From UBA1672 sp050633645 (GTDB lineage Bacteria; Pseudomonadota; Alphaproteobacteria; Micavibrionales; Micavibrionaceae), in NCBI GenBank assembly GCA_050633645.1, contig JBOEGX010000003.1:1-64000 (forward strand): a DNA stretch of 64,000 nt. Reading direction: 5' to 3'. The notes beneath the pieces are model-generated. The model did no database searches. It saw only the letters and a list, made by a program, of their open reading frames with translations, and was not told the origin of the DNA. Below, one piece after another: positions 8,367 to 16,042 of this stretch. Positions within the stretch are counted from its first letter, which is position 1. Each line of letters starts with the position of its first letter. The position numbers and the translations under genes were made by a program.

Positions 8367-8762
8367 ATGGCAAAAGCAGCATCCGTTAAAACAACTCCGG
8401 CACAGCGCCGCAAGTTTAGAACACGTAATAAAATCCGTCGCGTCAATGTTGATCGCGTTGGAAATCGTGAAACACGTCCGCGTCTGTCTGTTCACCGTAC
8501 AGGTAAGCAAATTTACGCTCAACTAATTTGCGATATCCAAGGTAAAACTTTGGCTGCTGCATCAACTATGGAAAAAGGTCTCCGTGAGAAACTGAAAAGT
8601 GGATCAAACAAGGACGCTGCAACAGAAGTTGGTAAGTTGGTTGCGGAACGAGCAACAAAAGCAGGTATTAAGAAAATTGTATTTGATCGTGGTCGCTATG
8701 TTTATCATGGACGCGTTAAAGCTTTGGCTGATGGCGCGCGCGATGGCGGATTAGAATTCTAG
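8367..8762 (+). CDS. rplR: 50S ribosomal protein L18
   Basis: L18 binds 5S rRNA together with L5. The 131-residue product carries RPRLSVHRTGKQIYAQLI and the C-terminal VFDRGRYVYHGRVKALADGARDGGLEF that closes L18 proteins. It is about 10 residues longer than usual at the N terminus (MAKAASVKTTPAQRR). It is followed after 17 bases by rpsE. Confidence 0.98.
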   Translation: MAKAASVKTTPAQRRKFRTRNKIRRVNVDRVGNRETRPRLSVHRTGKQIYAQLICDIQGKTLAAASTMEKGLREKLKSGSNKDAATEVGKLVAERATKAGIKKIVFDRGRYVYHGRVKALADGARDGGLEF

Positions 8763-8779
8763 AAAGAGGATAGTATATT

Positions 8780-9343
8780 ATGGCACGTGGACAACAAGCT
8801 GAACATCAACGCGAAGAGTCTGAATTTATTGAGCGCTTGGTTGGTATTAACCGAGTGGCAAAAGTGGTTAAAGGTGGTCGTCGTTTTGGTTTTGCCGCAC
8901 TTGTAATTGTTGGTGATGGTAAAGGCCGCGTTGGTTTTGGTCACGGTAAGGCAAAAGAAGTGCCAGAAGCGATTAAAAAAGCAACAGATCAAGCAAAACG
9001 CAAAATGATTCGTGTTCCTCTGCGTGAAGGACGTACTCTTCACCATGACGTACATGGTCGCGATGGAGCAGGTAAAGTGTTTATTCGCTCGGCTCCTGTC
9101 GGTAAAGGGATTATTGCTGGTGGTCCAATGCGTGCAGTATTCGAAGCCTTGGGTGTTCAGGATGTTGTTGCAAAAGCAATCGGCTCAAGTAACCCATACA
9201 GCATGGTAAACGCAACATTCGCAGCGCTTCAAAATACACAAAGCCCGCGCCATGTTGCTGCACGCCGTAATAAAAAAGTTGGTGATATTGTTTCTAATCG
9301 CGATGTACACGGTCTTGATATTGCGGCAGATACAGGCGAATAA
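8780..9343 (+). CDS. rpsE: 30S ribosomal protein S5
   Basis: S5 takes part in decoding fidelity and in the mRNA entry helicase. The 187-residue product shows the double-stranded RNA-binding domain (RVAKVVKGGRRFGFAALVIV, then GKGRVGFGHGKAKEVPEAI) and the C-terminal domain with GGPMRAVFEALGV. Length is normal for the phylum. AAAGAGG precedes the ATG. Confidence 0.98.
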   Translation: MARGQQAEHQREESEFIERLVGINRVAKVVKGGRRFGFAALVIVGDGKGRVGFGHGKAKEVPEAIKKATDQAKRKMIRVPLREGRTLHHDVHGRDGAGKVFIRSAPVGKGIIAGGPMRAVFEALGVQDVVAKAIGSSNPYSMVNATFAALQNTQSPRHVAARRNKKVGDIVSNRDVHGLDIAADTGE

Positions 9344-9380
9344 GTTTAAAGATTTAAAAAAACCATAAGGATATATAGTT

Positions 9381-9704
9381 ATGGCTGAAGATAAGAAAAA
9401 AGAAGAAAAGAAAACAGCAGCAAAAAAGCCAGCGGCAAAAAAAGCATCCGCAAAAAAAGCTGCTGCCCCTAAGGCTGAGAAAAAAGCACCAGCTAAGAAA
9501 ACGGCTGCGAAAAAGCCTTCTGGTAAGACAGTACGCGTGACACAAACAGGATCACCTATCGGTCGTCATCCAAAACAACGCCAGACATTAATTGGCTTGG
9601 GGCTGAATAAAATGAATAAAACACGCGAATTGGAAGATACTCCAGCTGTTCGTGGTATGATTAATAAGGTTCAACACTTGGTAAAGGTTGAAGACGCGGC
9701 GTAA
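9381..9704 (+). CDS. rpmD: 50S ribosomal protein L30 with basic N-terminal extension
   Basis: The C-terminal 60 residues are a normal L30 (KTVRVTQTGSPIGRHPKQRQ, then LGLNKMNKTRELEDTPAVRGMI). The product has 107 residues against about 60, because residues 1-47 form a Lys/Ala/Pro low-complexity extension with AAKK and APAKK repeats. The ATG at 9381 has an AAGGATATATAG sequence upstream, and no convincing start exists closer to the core, so the extension is probably translated. It resembles the S17 tail encoded 4 kb upstream. Confidence 0.95.
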   Translation: MAEDKKKEEKKTAAKKPAAKKASAKKAAAPKAEKKAPAKKTAAKKPSGKTVRVTQTGSPIGRHPKQRQTLIGLGLNKMNKTRELEDTPAVRGMINKVQHLVKVEDAA

Positions 9705-9733
9705 TATTGCGTTAGATAAAAAGGATTAAATCA

Positions 9734-10282
9734 ATGAAGCTGAATGAAATTAAACCACAGGATGGATCAGTCAAAAACCGTACCCGCGTTGGTCGCGGCA
9801 TTGGTTCAGGCAAGGGTAAAACATCTGGTTCTGGTCAAAAAGGTCAGAAATCACGTTCAGGTGTGGCGATTAAAGGTTTCGAAGGCGGTCAAATGCCTTT
9901 GTATCAACGTTTGCCTAAATTTGGTTTTAACAACAAAATGTTCACCAAAAATTACGCAGAAGTTACATTTGTGAAATTACAATTTGCAATTGACACAAAG
10001 AAAATTGATGCGAAAAAAGAAATTGATGAAGATGCATTGGTTGCGGCTGGCGTTATCCGTCGTAAACTTGATGGTGTAAAAGTCCTCGCGACTGGTGAGC
10101 TTACATCAAAAGTTAATTTGAAAGTGACGAAAATCACAAAACCTGCACTTGCGGCTGTTGAAATGGCTGGCGGTAAGGTTGAGCTGATTACGCGCGACGT
10201 TGCACCAGTTAAAAAACGCGGCGAGAAAAAAGCTGAAAAGAAGACGGAAAAAAGATCCGTTAAAAAAGCAGCTAAGAAGTAG
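9734..10282 (+). CDS. rplO: 50S ribosomal protein L15
   Basis: L15 is a late-assembly protein of the large subunit. The 182-residue product has the start MKLNEIKPQDGSVKNRTRVG, the Gly-rich GRGIGSGKGKTSGSGQKGQKSRSG and the GFEGGQMPLYQRLPKFGF segment. A Lys-rich tail of about 25 residues extends it beyond the usual 145-160. A strong intrinsic terminator follows 24 bases after the stop, so this is probably the end of the upstream transcript. Confidence 0.97.
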   Translation: MKLNEIKPQDGSVKNRTRVGRGIGSGKGKTSGSGQKGQKSRSGVAIKGFEGGQMPLYQRLPKFGFNNKMFTKNYAEVTFVKLQFAIDTKKIDAKKEIDEDALVAAGVIRRKLDGVKVLATGELTSKVNLKVTKITKPALAAVEMAGGKVELITRDVAPVKKRGEKKAEKKTEKRSVKKAAKK

Positions 10283-10305
10283 TCTTGCTTAGACATAGGA
10301 ATTTT

Positions 10306-10336
10306 AAACCCCTGTAATTGCATCAGGGGTTTTTCT
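10306..10336 (+). terminator. Intrinsic terminator after rplO
   Basis: A 9-bp perfect stem (AAACCCCTG at 10306-10314 and CAGGGGTTT at 10324-10332) with a 9-base loop is followed by TTTTTCTTTG. It separates rplO from the downstream secY part of the spc operon. Confidence 0.9.
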
Positions 10337-10401
10337 TTGTTTTGACATATCGAAAACATAAATGTAAACTGCCAACGGGTATTAATTAAAGGTTTTTTTC
10401 A

Positions 10402-11121
10402 ATGAGCTTCCGCCGCGTATCGATCTTCTCACTTCTTTTTGTTTTTTGCTTCATAACCTACAGCTCCACGGCGCACGCATTCCGTGATCGTTGCCCACGG
10501 CATGAGGTAAAGACAGAGCTAAAAGCAAAGCGCAGTAAAACAAAATTTTATCACGCAACATTGGAAAATATTAATGACTATCTTAATAGTCACACTGTGT
10601 TGGCCTTTGTAAGTAGAGAGAATTTGTTTGTTGATAATCAATACGATTTTGAAGTTTCTGATATTGGTGGCGGCTGGTATTGCGTGAATCTTGAAAAAAT
10701 GAAATCATATTTTCATGTTGCCGCCACAATTAACATGCCGAAAGATTTTAAACGCGGCAGCTGTGAATATAACATTATTTTGGAGCACGAAAAACGCCAT
10801 CTAAAGGAGATTTATGATTTCCACGAGGAAAACACAAGCGCTTATCGCCGCTATCAGGCAACCCTTGTTAAAAACCTTCCGGTGTTCAAGCCCGTAAGAA
10901 CTGAATCTGAAATTGAGGATATTAAAAGTAAAATCGCGAATTATGTTGGAAACAGCTTCAGTGAGCTTATATATAAATCTTTGGATGAACTAAACAAAGC
11001 TCAAGAAGCGATTGACTCTCCTCAGGAATACACCTTTAACAACCGCCGCCTTGATCGTTGTAATGACGAAGACCCGAAACGTCCAAACAAAAAATCATTC
11101 CCTGGTCACACATTGGATTAA
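10402..11121 (+). CDS. Secreted protein with HExxH motif, possible metallopeptidase
   Basis: The 239-residue product starts with a clear signal peptide (hydrophobic SIFSLLFVFCFITYSSTAHA, probable cleavage after residue 26). The mature part contains HEKRH at residues 129-133 followed by further charged and His residues (FHEEN), which fits a zinc-binding HExxH peptidase motif. Four cysteines (31, 94, 121 and one near the C terminus) could form disulfides. I do not recognise a named family with certainty; a DUF922-like secreted zinc peptidase is possible. The gene interrupts the spc operon between rplO and secY and has its own terminators on both sides. Confidence 0.7.
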   Translation: MSFRRVSIFSLLFVFCFITYSSTAHAFRDRCPRHEVKTELKAKRSKTKFYHATLENINDYLNSHTVLAFVSRENLFVDNQYDFEVSDIGGGWYCVNLEKMKSYFHVAATINMPKDFKRGSCEYNIILEHEKRHLKEIYDFHEENTSAYRRYQATLVKNLPVFKPVRTESEIEDIKSKIANYVGNSFSELIYKSLDELNKAQEAIDSPQEYTFNNRRLDRCNDEDPKRPNKKSFPGHTLD

Positions 11122-11155
11122 ATCTTAATCACTCATAAAATTATTTATGCACATA

Positions 11156-11199
11156 AAGCCCTGTTTTGATTCTAAAAAGTTATTACAGGGCTTGTTTGT
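11156..11199 (+). terminator. Intrinsic terminator before secY
   Basis: Perfect 8-bp arms AAGCCCTG (11156-11163) and CAGGGCTT (11186-11193) enclose a 22-base loop and are followed by GTTTGTT. It lies downstream of the HExxH protein gene and 60 bases before secY. The long loop and imperfect T tract make it a moderate terminator. Confidence 0.65.
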
Positions 11200-11259
11200 T
11201 GATCAACTTTTCTTTATTAATCACCGTTAAAGTAATATTTTGTAAAAGGATTATTTAAA

Positions 11260-12603
11260 ATGGCATCAGCCGTTGAGCAGCTTGCAAAAAATGCAAATTG
11301 GGGTGCATTAGCCAAAGCAACAGAATTAAAGCAACGCATCATGTTCGTTCTTGGCGCGTTACTCGTTTACCGTTTGGGGACATATATCCCCGTACCAGGC
11401 ATTGACCCAAATGTTTGGAGCGAGGTTTTTCAATCAAAAAGTGGTGGTATTTTGGACATGTTTAACATGTTCTCTGGTGGTGCGCTTTCGCGTATGACCA
11501 TTTTTGCACTTAACATTATGCCTTATATCTCGGCCTCTATTATTATGCAGCTCGCAACGGCGATGTCTAAAAAGCTCGAAGAGCTTAAGAAAGAAGGCGA
11601 GATAGGCCGCATGAAAATTAACCAATATACGCGGTATTTAACTGTGTTATTGGCAACGGTGCAGGCCTATGGCTTGGCTGTTGGTCTTGAATCAATGCAA
11701 GGGCAATCTGGTCCTGCTGTTCCTGATCCTGGTCTATTCTTTAAGCTCTCAACGATTATCACGATTGTTGGCGGAACGGTATTTCTGATGTGGTTGGGTG
11801 AGCAAATCACAAGCCGCGGCGTTGGAAATGGTATCTCATTGATTATTTTCGCTGGTATTGTTGCAGAATTACCACGCGCTATTGGCTCAACCCTTGATCT
11901 TGCCTATGAAGGCGCATTGAGCGGGGTTCTGCTTTTGATGCTTTTGGTTCTGGTCGTTGGGGTGATTGCCTTGATTGTCTTTGTCGAAAGGGCACAGCGC
12001 CGAGTGATTGTGCAATACCCAAAACGGCAAGTGGGCAATCGCATGTCTCAGGGGCAAACAAATCATATCCCGCTTAAGATTAATACGGCGGGTGTTATTC
12101 CGCCCATCTTTGCATCGTCACTTTTACTTTTGCCATTAACAGTGGTGGGTTTTGTTGGTGCAGGGGGCAGTGATTTCTGGTCAGATGTCACAAGATATCT
12201 ATCACATGGGCAACCTGTGTATATGGTGCTGTACGGCCTATTGGTTGCGTTTTTCTGCTTCTTCTATACTGCGATTGTATTTAATCCAGAGGAAAATGCA
12301 GAGACTTTACGCAAATATGGTGGCTTTGTTCCTGGTATTCGCCCAGGTAAACACACGGCGGATTACCTTGATTTTGTGCTGACACGAATTACGGTTGTTG
12401 GCGCTATATATCTTATCTTTGTATGTTTGTTGCCTGAATTTTTGATTGCTAAATATCAAATGCCTTTCTATTTTGGTGGAACAAGTCTTTTGATTGTTGT
12501 CTCCGTGACAATGGATACCGTGGCGCAAATCCATTCTCACTTGATTGCACATCAATATGAGGGGCTGGTTAAGAAAACAAAACTACGTGGTAGGCGTAGA
12601 TAG
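11260..12603 (+). CDS. secY: Protein translocase subunit SecY
   Basis: SecY is the channel protein of the general secretion machinery in the inner membrane. The 447-residue product has about ten transmembrane segments and family motifs: RLGTYIPVPGID near the start, GGALSRMTIFALNIMPYISASIIMQL, the RGVGNGISLIIFAGI stretch, and the cytosolic VERAQRRVIVQYPKRQ region. Length is normal. It starts a new segment of the cluster after a terminator, with AAAGGATTATTTAAA before the ATG, and is followed by adk after 13 bases. Confidence 0.98.
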   Translation: MASAVEQLAKNANWGALAKATELKQRIMFVLGALLVYRLGTYIPVPGIDPNVWSEVFQSKSGGILDMFNMFSGGALSRMTIFALNIMPYISASIIMQLATAMSKKLEELKKEGEIGRMKINQYTRYLTVLLATVQAYGLAVGLESMQGQSGPAVPDPGLFFKLSTIITIVGGTVFLMWLGEQITSRGVGNGISLIIFAGIVAELPRAIGSTLDLAYEGALSGVLLLMLLVLVVGVIALIVFVERAQRRVIVQYPKRQVGNRMSQGQTNHIPLKINTAGVIPPIFASSLLLLPLTVVGFVGAGGSDFWSDVTRYLSHGQPVYMVLYGLLVAFFCFFYTAIVFNPEENAETLRKYGGFVPGIRPGKHTADYLDFVLTRITVVGAIYLIFVCLLPEFLIAKYQMPFYFGGTSLLIVVSVTMDTVAQIHSHLIAHQYEGLVKKTKLRGRRR

Positions 12604-12616
12604 GAGAGCTATATAA

Positions 12617-13186
12617 ATGAATATCATCATGTTTGGCCCGCCCGGCGCAGGTAAAGGAACACAAGCTGAAATATTGCAGCACAAGCACAAAATTAAACAA
12701 CTTGCCACAGGCGATATGCTCCGTGCAGAAGTTGCCAGTGAAAGCGCTTTGGGGAAAACTCTGAAAGCGATAATGGATGCGGGGGAGCTTGTCTCCGATG
12801 AAATTATTGTGGAGCTTATCGGGAATTGTATAGCAGAACCTGAATGTGAGCGCGGATTTATCCTTGACGGTTTTCCCCGCACTGTGCCACAGGCTGAGGC
12901 TTTAGATGATATGTTAAAAAATATGGGGCGTAACATCGATCATGTGGTTGTGTTGGAAGTTAATCATGAAATCCTCATTGATAGGATTAAGGCAAGAGCT
13001 GCGCAAACAGGTGGCGCGCGCGCGGATGATAACGCGGAAGTCCTTCGTAACCGCTTAGAGGTATACACAAACCAGACGGCGCCCCTTCTTCCATATTACG
13101 AAGAAAAAGGCCTTCTTCGTAAAGTTGATGGTATGCAGGGCATTGAGTATGTGACGGGGCAGATCGACGCAGTATTATCGGCTTAG
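12617..13186 (+). CDS. adk: Adenylate kinase
   Basis: Adenylate kinase converts AMP and ATP to two ADP in the cytoplasm. The 189-residue product has the P-loop GPPGAGKGTQA (about residues 7-17), the AMP-binding ATGDMLRA segment and the DGFPRT motif. It is the short form without an expanded zinc-type LID domain (about 215 residues in the long form). It follows secY as in many alphaproteobacteria, and is separated from rpsM by a 224-base region holding a good promoter. Confidence 0.97.
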   Translation: MNIIMFGPPGAGKGTQAEILQHKHKIKQLATGDMLRAEVASESALGKTLKAIMDAGELVSDEIIVELIGNCIAEPECERGFILDGFPRTVPQAEALDDMLKNMGRNIDHVVVLEVNHEILIDRIKARAAQTGGARADDNAEVLRNRLEVYTNQTAPLLPYYEEKGLLRKVDGMQGIEYVTGQIDAVLSA

Positions 13187-13217
13187 AGCTTTTATTTGGG
13201 TTATCCATATTATTTTA

Positions 13218-13245
13218 TTGACGTGGGCGTATTTATTCATATAAT
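13218..13245 (+). promoter_or_regulatory. Predicted sigma-70 promoter for rpsM-rpsK-rpoA
   Basis: TTGACG (13218-13223) and a perfect TATAAT (13240-13245) are separated by 16 bases. Transcription would start near 13252 and produce a leader of about 160 bases before rpsM. The leader contains GC-rich inverted segments and could hold an alpha-operon control element, but no known motif was recognised. Confidence 0.7.
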
Positions 13246-13410
13246 GCGCCCATCTTCGTGAAAATGAGGGGGCTTGTCTGTGCTCTGGTAAAGGCAAGAT
13301 GTTTACGAACTGGCGATGCGAAAGCGTAACGAGCGGAGCATTATACGGTTCGGTTGGTATCTCGGAAAATGGTTTTTCGTGTACTAGGAAATTAAATAAA
13401 AGGAAATGAA

Positions 13411-13782
13411 ATGGCACGTATTGCTGGGGTTAACGTTCCCGATAATAAACGTATTCCGATTGCCCTGACATATATTCATGGTATCGGTCGCACGACAGCA
13501 TTTGAGATTTGTGAAAAGCTTAAAATCGATGTTCAAATGCGCATGGGTCAAGCTGATGACGCAATTCTAAATGCAATCCGTACAGAGATTGATACGGATG
13601 AATATAAAATTGAGGGTGATCTTCGCCGCGAAGTTTCAATGAACATCAAACGTTTGATGGACATGAAATGTTACCGTGGTCTACGTCACAGAAATGGTCT
13701 TCCTGTTCGTGGTCAAAATACGCGCGTTAATGCACGTACACGTAAAGGTCCAGCAAAAGCAATCGCTGGTAAGAAGAAGTAA
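13411..13782 (+). CDS. rpsM: 30S ribosomal protein S13
   Basis: S13 lies in the head of the small subunit and forms bridges with L5. The 123-residue product has the start MARIAGVNVPDNKRIPIALTYIHGIG and the C-terminal YRGLRHRNGLPVRGQNTRVNARTRKG. Length is normal. AAAGGAAATGAA precedes the ATG. It heads the alpha-operon segment after a predicted promoter and is followed by rpsK after 14 bases. Confidence 0.98.
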   Translation: MARIAGVNVPDNKRIPIALTYIHGIGRTTAFEICEKLKIDVQMRMGQADDAILNAIRTEIDTDEYKIEGDLRREVSMNIKRLMDMKCYRGLRHRNGLPVRGQNTRVNARTRKGPAKAIAGKKK

Positions 13783-13796
13783 GGAGGGCATAAATT

Positions 13797-14186
13797 ATGG
13801 CTAAGCCAAAAGTTAAGACAAAAAGAAAAGAAAAGAAAAATATTGTATCTGGTATTGCGCATGTGAATTCCACATTCAACAATACATTGGTAACAATTTC
13901 CGATGACCAAGGAAACGTAGTTTCATGGTCTTCATCTGGTATGATGGGCTTTAAAGGCTCTCGTAAATCCACACCATTCGCGTCTCAAATGGCTGCGGAG
14001 GATGCTGGTAAAAAGGCACAGGATCACGGCATGAAAGAACTGAACGTTCTTGTTAAAGGCCCAGGTTCTGGTCGTGAATCTGCTTTGCGCGCATTGCAGA
14101 CAATCGGATTTACAATCAAATCAATCAAAGATATTACACCAATTCCACATAACGGATGTCGCCCACCAAAGCGTCGCCGCGTGTAA
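13797..14186 (+). CDS. rpsK: 30S ribosomal protein S11
   Basis: S11 lies in the platform of the 30S subunit near the E-site mRNA. The 129-residue product carries AHVNSTFNNTLVTISD near the start and the C-terminal DITPIPHNGCRPPKRRRV that closes S11 proteins. Length is standard. AAGGAGGGCATAAATT precedes the ATG, a strong ribosome-binding site. rpoA follows after 116 bases. Confidence 0.98.
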   Translation: MAKPKVKTKRKEKKNIVSGIAHVNSTFNNTLVTISDDQGNVVSWSSSGMMGFKGSRKSTPFASQMAAEDAGKKAQDHGMKELNVLVKGPGSGRESALRALQTIGFTIKSIKDITPIPHNGCRPPKRRRV

Positions 14187-14202
14187 TTATAAAGTTCTGG
14201 TA

Positions 14203-14223
14203 TCTTCCACGTGGTGTGGAAGA
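14203..14223 (+). promoter_or_regulatory. Perfect hairpin between rpsK and rpoA
   Basis: Arms TCTTCCAC (14203-14210) and GTGGAAGA (14216-14223) pair perfectly around a 5-base loop. There is no T tract, so it is more likely an mRNA processing or stability element than a terminator. Function is inferred only from position. Confidence 0.4.
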
Positions 14224-14302
14224 GCCATTTTAAAAACTGTCGAATAGATAGAAGACAGGGCAAGAGGCTGGTTAAGAGCCAGATGAGCGAAAGGAAAATA
14301 AA

Positions 14303-15319
14303 ATGTTACAGAAAAACTGGCAAGAGCTTATTAAACCACAAAAACTAGAAGTATCGGCAACAGGTACAGTAAACACTGGCCGTGTGGTTGCAGAACCGCT
14401 AGAGCGTGGATTTGGTCTTACAATGGGGAACGCGCTTCGTCGTATCCTTCTTTCATCATTGCAAGGTGCAGCGGTAACTGCTGTTCAAATCGATGGTGTA
14501 CTTCATGAATTTTCTTCTGTTGAAGGTGTTCGCGAAGACGTAACTGATATTATCCTAAACCTTAAGGCTTTGGCTGTGCGTATGCATGCAGAAGGCCCGA
14601 AGAAAATGCGTCTTTCTGCAGAGGGGCCATGCGAAGTAACTGCCGCACAAATCGAGGCGGGCGCAGACATCGAAATCATGAACCCAGATTTGATTATTTG
14701 TACGCTTGATAAAGGCTCAAAATTGAACATGGAAATGACAGTGAATACTGGAAAGGGGTATTGCCCTGCGGCGCAAAACCGTCCAGAGGAATGCCCAGTT
14801 GGTTTGATTCCAATCGATTCTGTTTTCTCACCGGTTCGCAAAGTAACATACGAAGTAACGGACACACGCGTTGGTCAAATTACAGACTATGACAAGCTTA
14901 CATTAAGTGTTGAAACAAATGGTGTTATCTCTCCTGAAGATGCGGTGGCTTTCGCTGCGCGTATTATGCAAGACCAACTTCAAGTGTTCGTGAACTTTGA
15001 TGAACCAGAAGAAGAAAGCAAAAAAGAAGAAGAGCAAGAGCTTCCATTCAACAAAAACCTTCTTAAGAAGGTTGAAGAACTTGAGCTTTCTGTTCGTTCT
15101 GCGAACTGCCTGAAAAACGACAACATCGTTTATATCGGTGATCTGGTACAAAAAAGCGAGAGCGATATGCTTCGTACGCCAAACTTCGGTCGTAAGTCTT
15201 TGAATGAAATCAAAGAAGTGCTTCAAAATATGGGCTTGTATCTTGGCATGCAGGTAGAAGGCTGGCCACCAGAAAACATCGCTGAACTTGTTAAAAAGAT
15301 CGATGATCAGCAATTCTAG
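14303..15319 (+). CDS. rpoA: DNA-directed RNA polymerase alpha subunit
   Basis: RpoA dimerises to start RNA polymerase assembly and contacts UP elements and activators. The 338-residue product has the N-terminal assembly domain (ERGFGLTMGNALRRILLSSLQGAAV) and the C-terminal DNA-binding domain (LSVRSANCLKNDNIVYIGDLV, NFGRKSLNEIKEVL). The end, with EGWPPENIAELVKK, is of the alphaproteobacterial type. The linker before the C-terminal domain is acidic (EEESKKEEEQE). rplQ follows after 170 bases. Confidence 0.98.
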   Translation: MLQKNWQELIKPQKLEVSATGTVNTGRVVAEPLERGFGLTMGNALRRILLSSLQGAAVTAVQIDGVLHEFSSVEGVREDVTDIILNLKALAVRMHAEGPKKMRLSAEGPCEVTAAQIEAGADIEIMNPDLIICTLDKGSKLNMEMTVNTGKGYCPAAQNRPEECPVGLIPIDSVFSPVRKVTYEVTDTRVGQITDYDKLTLSVETNGVISPEDAVAFAARIMQDQLQVFVNFDEPEEESKKEEEQELPFNKNLLKKVEELELSVRSANCLKNDNIVYIGDLVQKSESDMLRTPNFGRKSLNEIKEVLQNMGLYLGMQVEGWPPENIAELVKKIDDQQF

Positions 15320-15342
15320 GCTTTTGCCTAAATATAAGAATT

Positions 15343-15368
15343 CTTAAGTCCGGTTATTCGGGCTTAAG
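15343..15368 (+). promoter_or_regulatory. Hairpin in the rpoA-rplQ spacer
   Basis: Arms CTTAAGTCCG (15343-15352) and CGGGCTTAAG (15359-15368) form a 10-bp stem with one G-T pair and a 6-base loop. No T tract follows. It lies in a 170-base spacer, long for this operon, and may be a processing site or a partial attenuator. Confidence 0.4.
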
Positions 15369-15489
15369 GCAGAAAAGAGGCAAGGTGCTTCGTATCATAT
15401 GAACGACATAAATATGTGACATATGATTTTATTATGGGATTTCTAAGGAAACCCGCAAAGAGCCTTAAGGGGCAGGAAAGGAAAATATC

Positions 15490-15951
15490 ATGAGACATGG
15501 TATGAAACATCGTAAACTAAATAGAGACTCCAGCCACCGTAAGGCGATGCTGGCAAATATGGCTGCTGCACTGATCAAGCATGAGCAGATCACAACAACA
15601 CTTCCAAAAGCGAAAGAGCTTCGCCCCTATGTTGAAAAACTGATTACAATGGGTAAGCAGGGTGCTGCGAAGCCTGAAACTGCTGTTTCAAAACGCCGTT
15701 TGATTATTTCTAAAATGCGTGATGTTGCGCAAGCAAAGAAAATTTGCGATGTATTGGCAGAGCGTTATGAAAGCCGCCCAGGTGGTTATGTGCGCATTAT
15801 GAAGGCTGGCTTCCGTTATGGAGACGCCGCACCAATGGCTGTGATCGAGCTTGTTGATCGTGATGTAACTGCAAAAGGTCAGGATTCTGGCCCAGTTCAG
15901 TTCACTGATGAGTATGCAGACGAAACTGAGCAAGCTGCGGTTGCTGGATAA
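15490..15951 (+). CDS. rplQ: 50S ribosomal protein L17
   Basis: L17 is a large-subunit protein near the tunnel exit. The 153-residue product has the classic start MRHGMKHRKLNRDSSHRKAM and the family segment GGYVRIMKAGFRYGDAAPMAVIELVDRD. It is longer than the usual 120-140 residues by an acidic tail. It closes the ribosomal cluster and is followed by a strong terminator. Confidence 0.98.
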   Translation: MRHGMKHRKLNRDSSHRKAMLANMAAALIKHEQITTTLPKAKELRPYVEKLITMGKQGAAKPETAVSKRRLIISKMRDVAQAKKICDVLAERYESRPGGYVRIMKAGFRYGDAAPMAVIELVDRDVTAKGQDSGPVQFTDEYADETEQAAVAG

Positions 15952-15975
15952 CCCATCTCGACCAATTAAATTTAC

Positions 15976-16006
15976 AAACGGTGCCAAGTTATGGCGCCGT
16001 TTTTTG
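15976..16006 (+). terminator. Intrinsic terminator after rplQ
   Basis: A stem of about 9-10 bp with one G-T pair (AACGGTGCC and GGCGCCGTT arms at 15977-15985 and 15993-16001) and a 7-base loop is followed by TTTTTT. It ends the ribosomal transcript. Confidence 0.9.
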
Positions 16007-16042
16007 TATTGTATTTAGGGTATGTTATGGGCATAAGAATAT

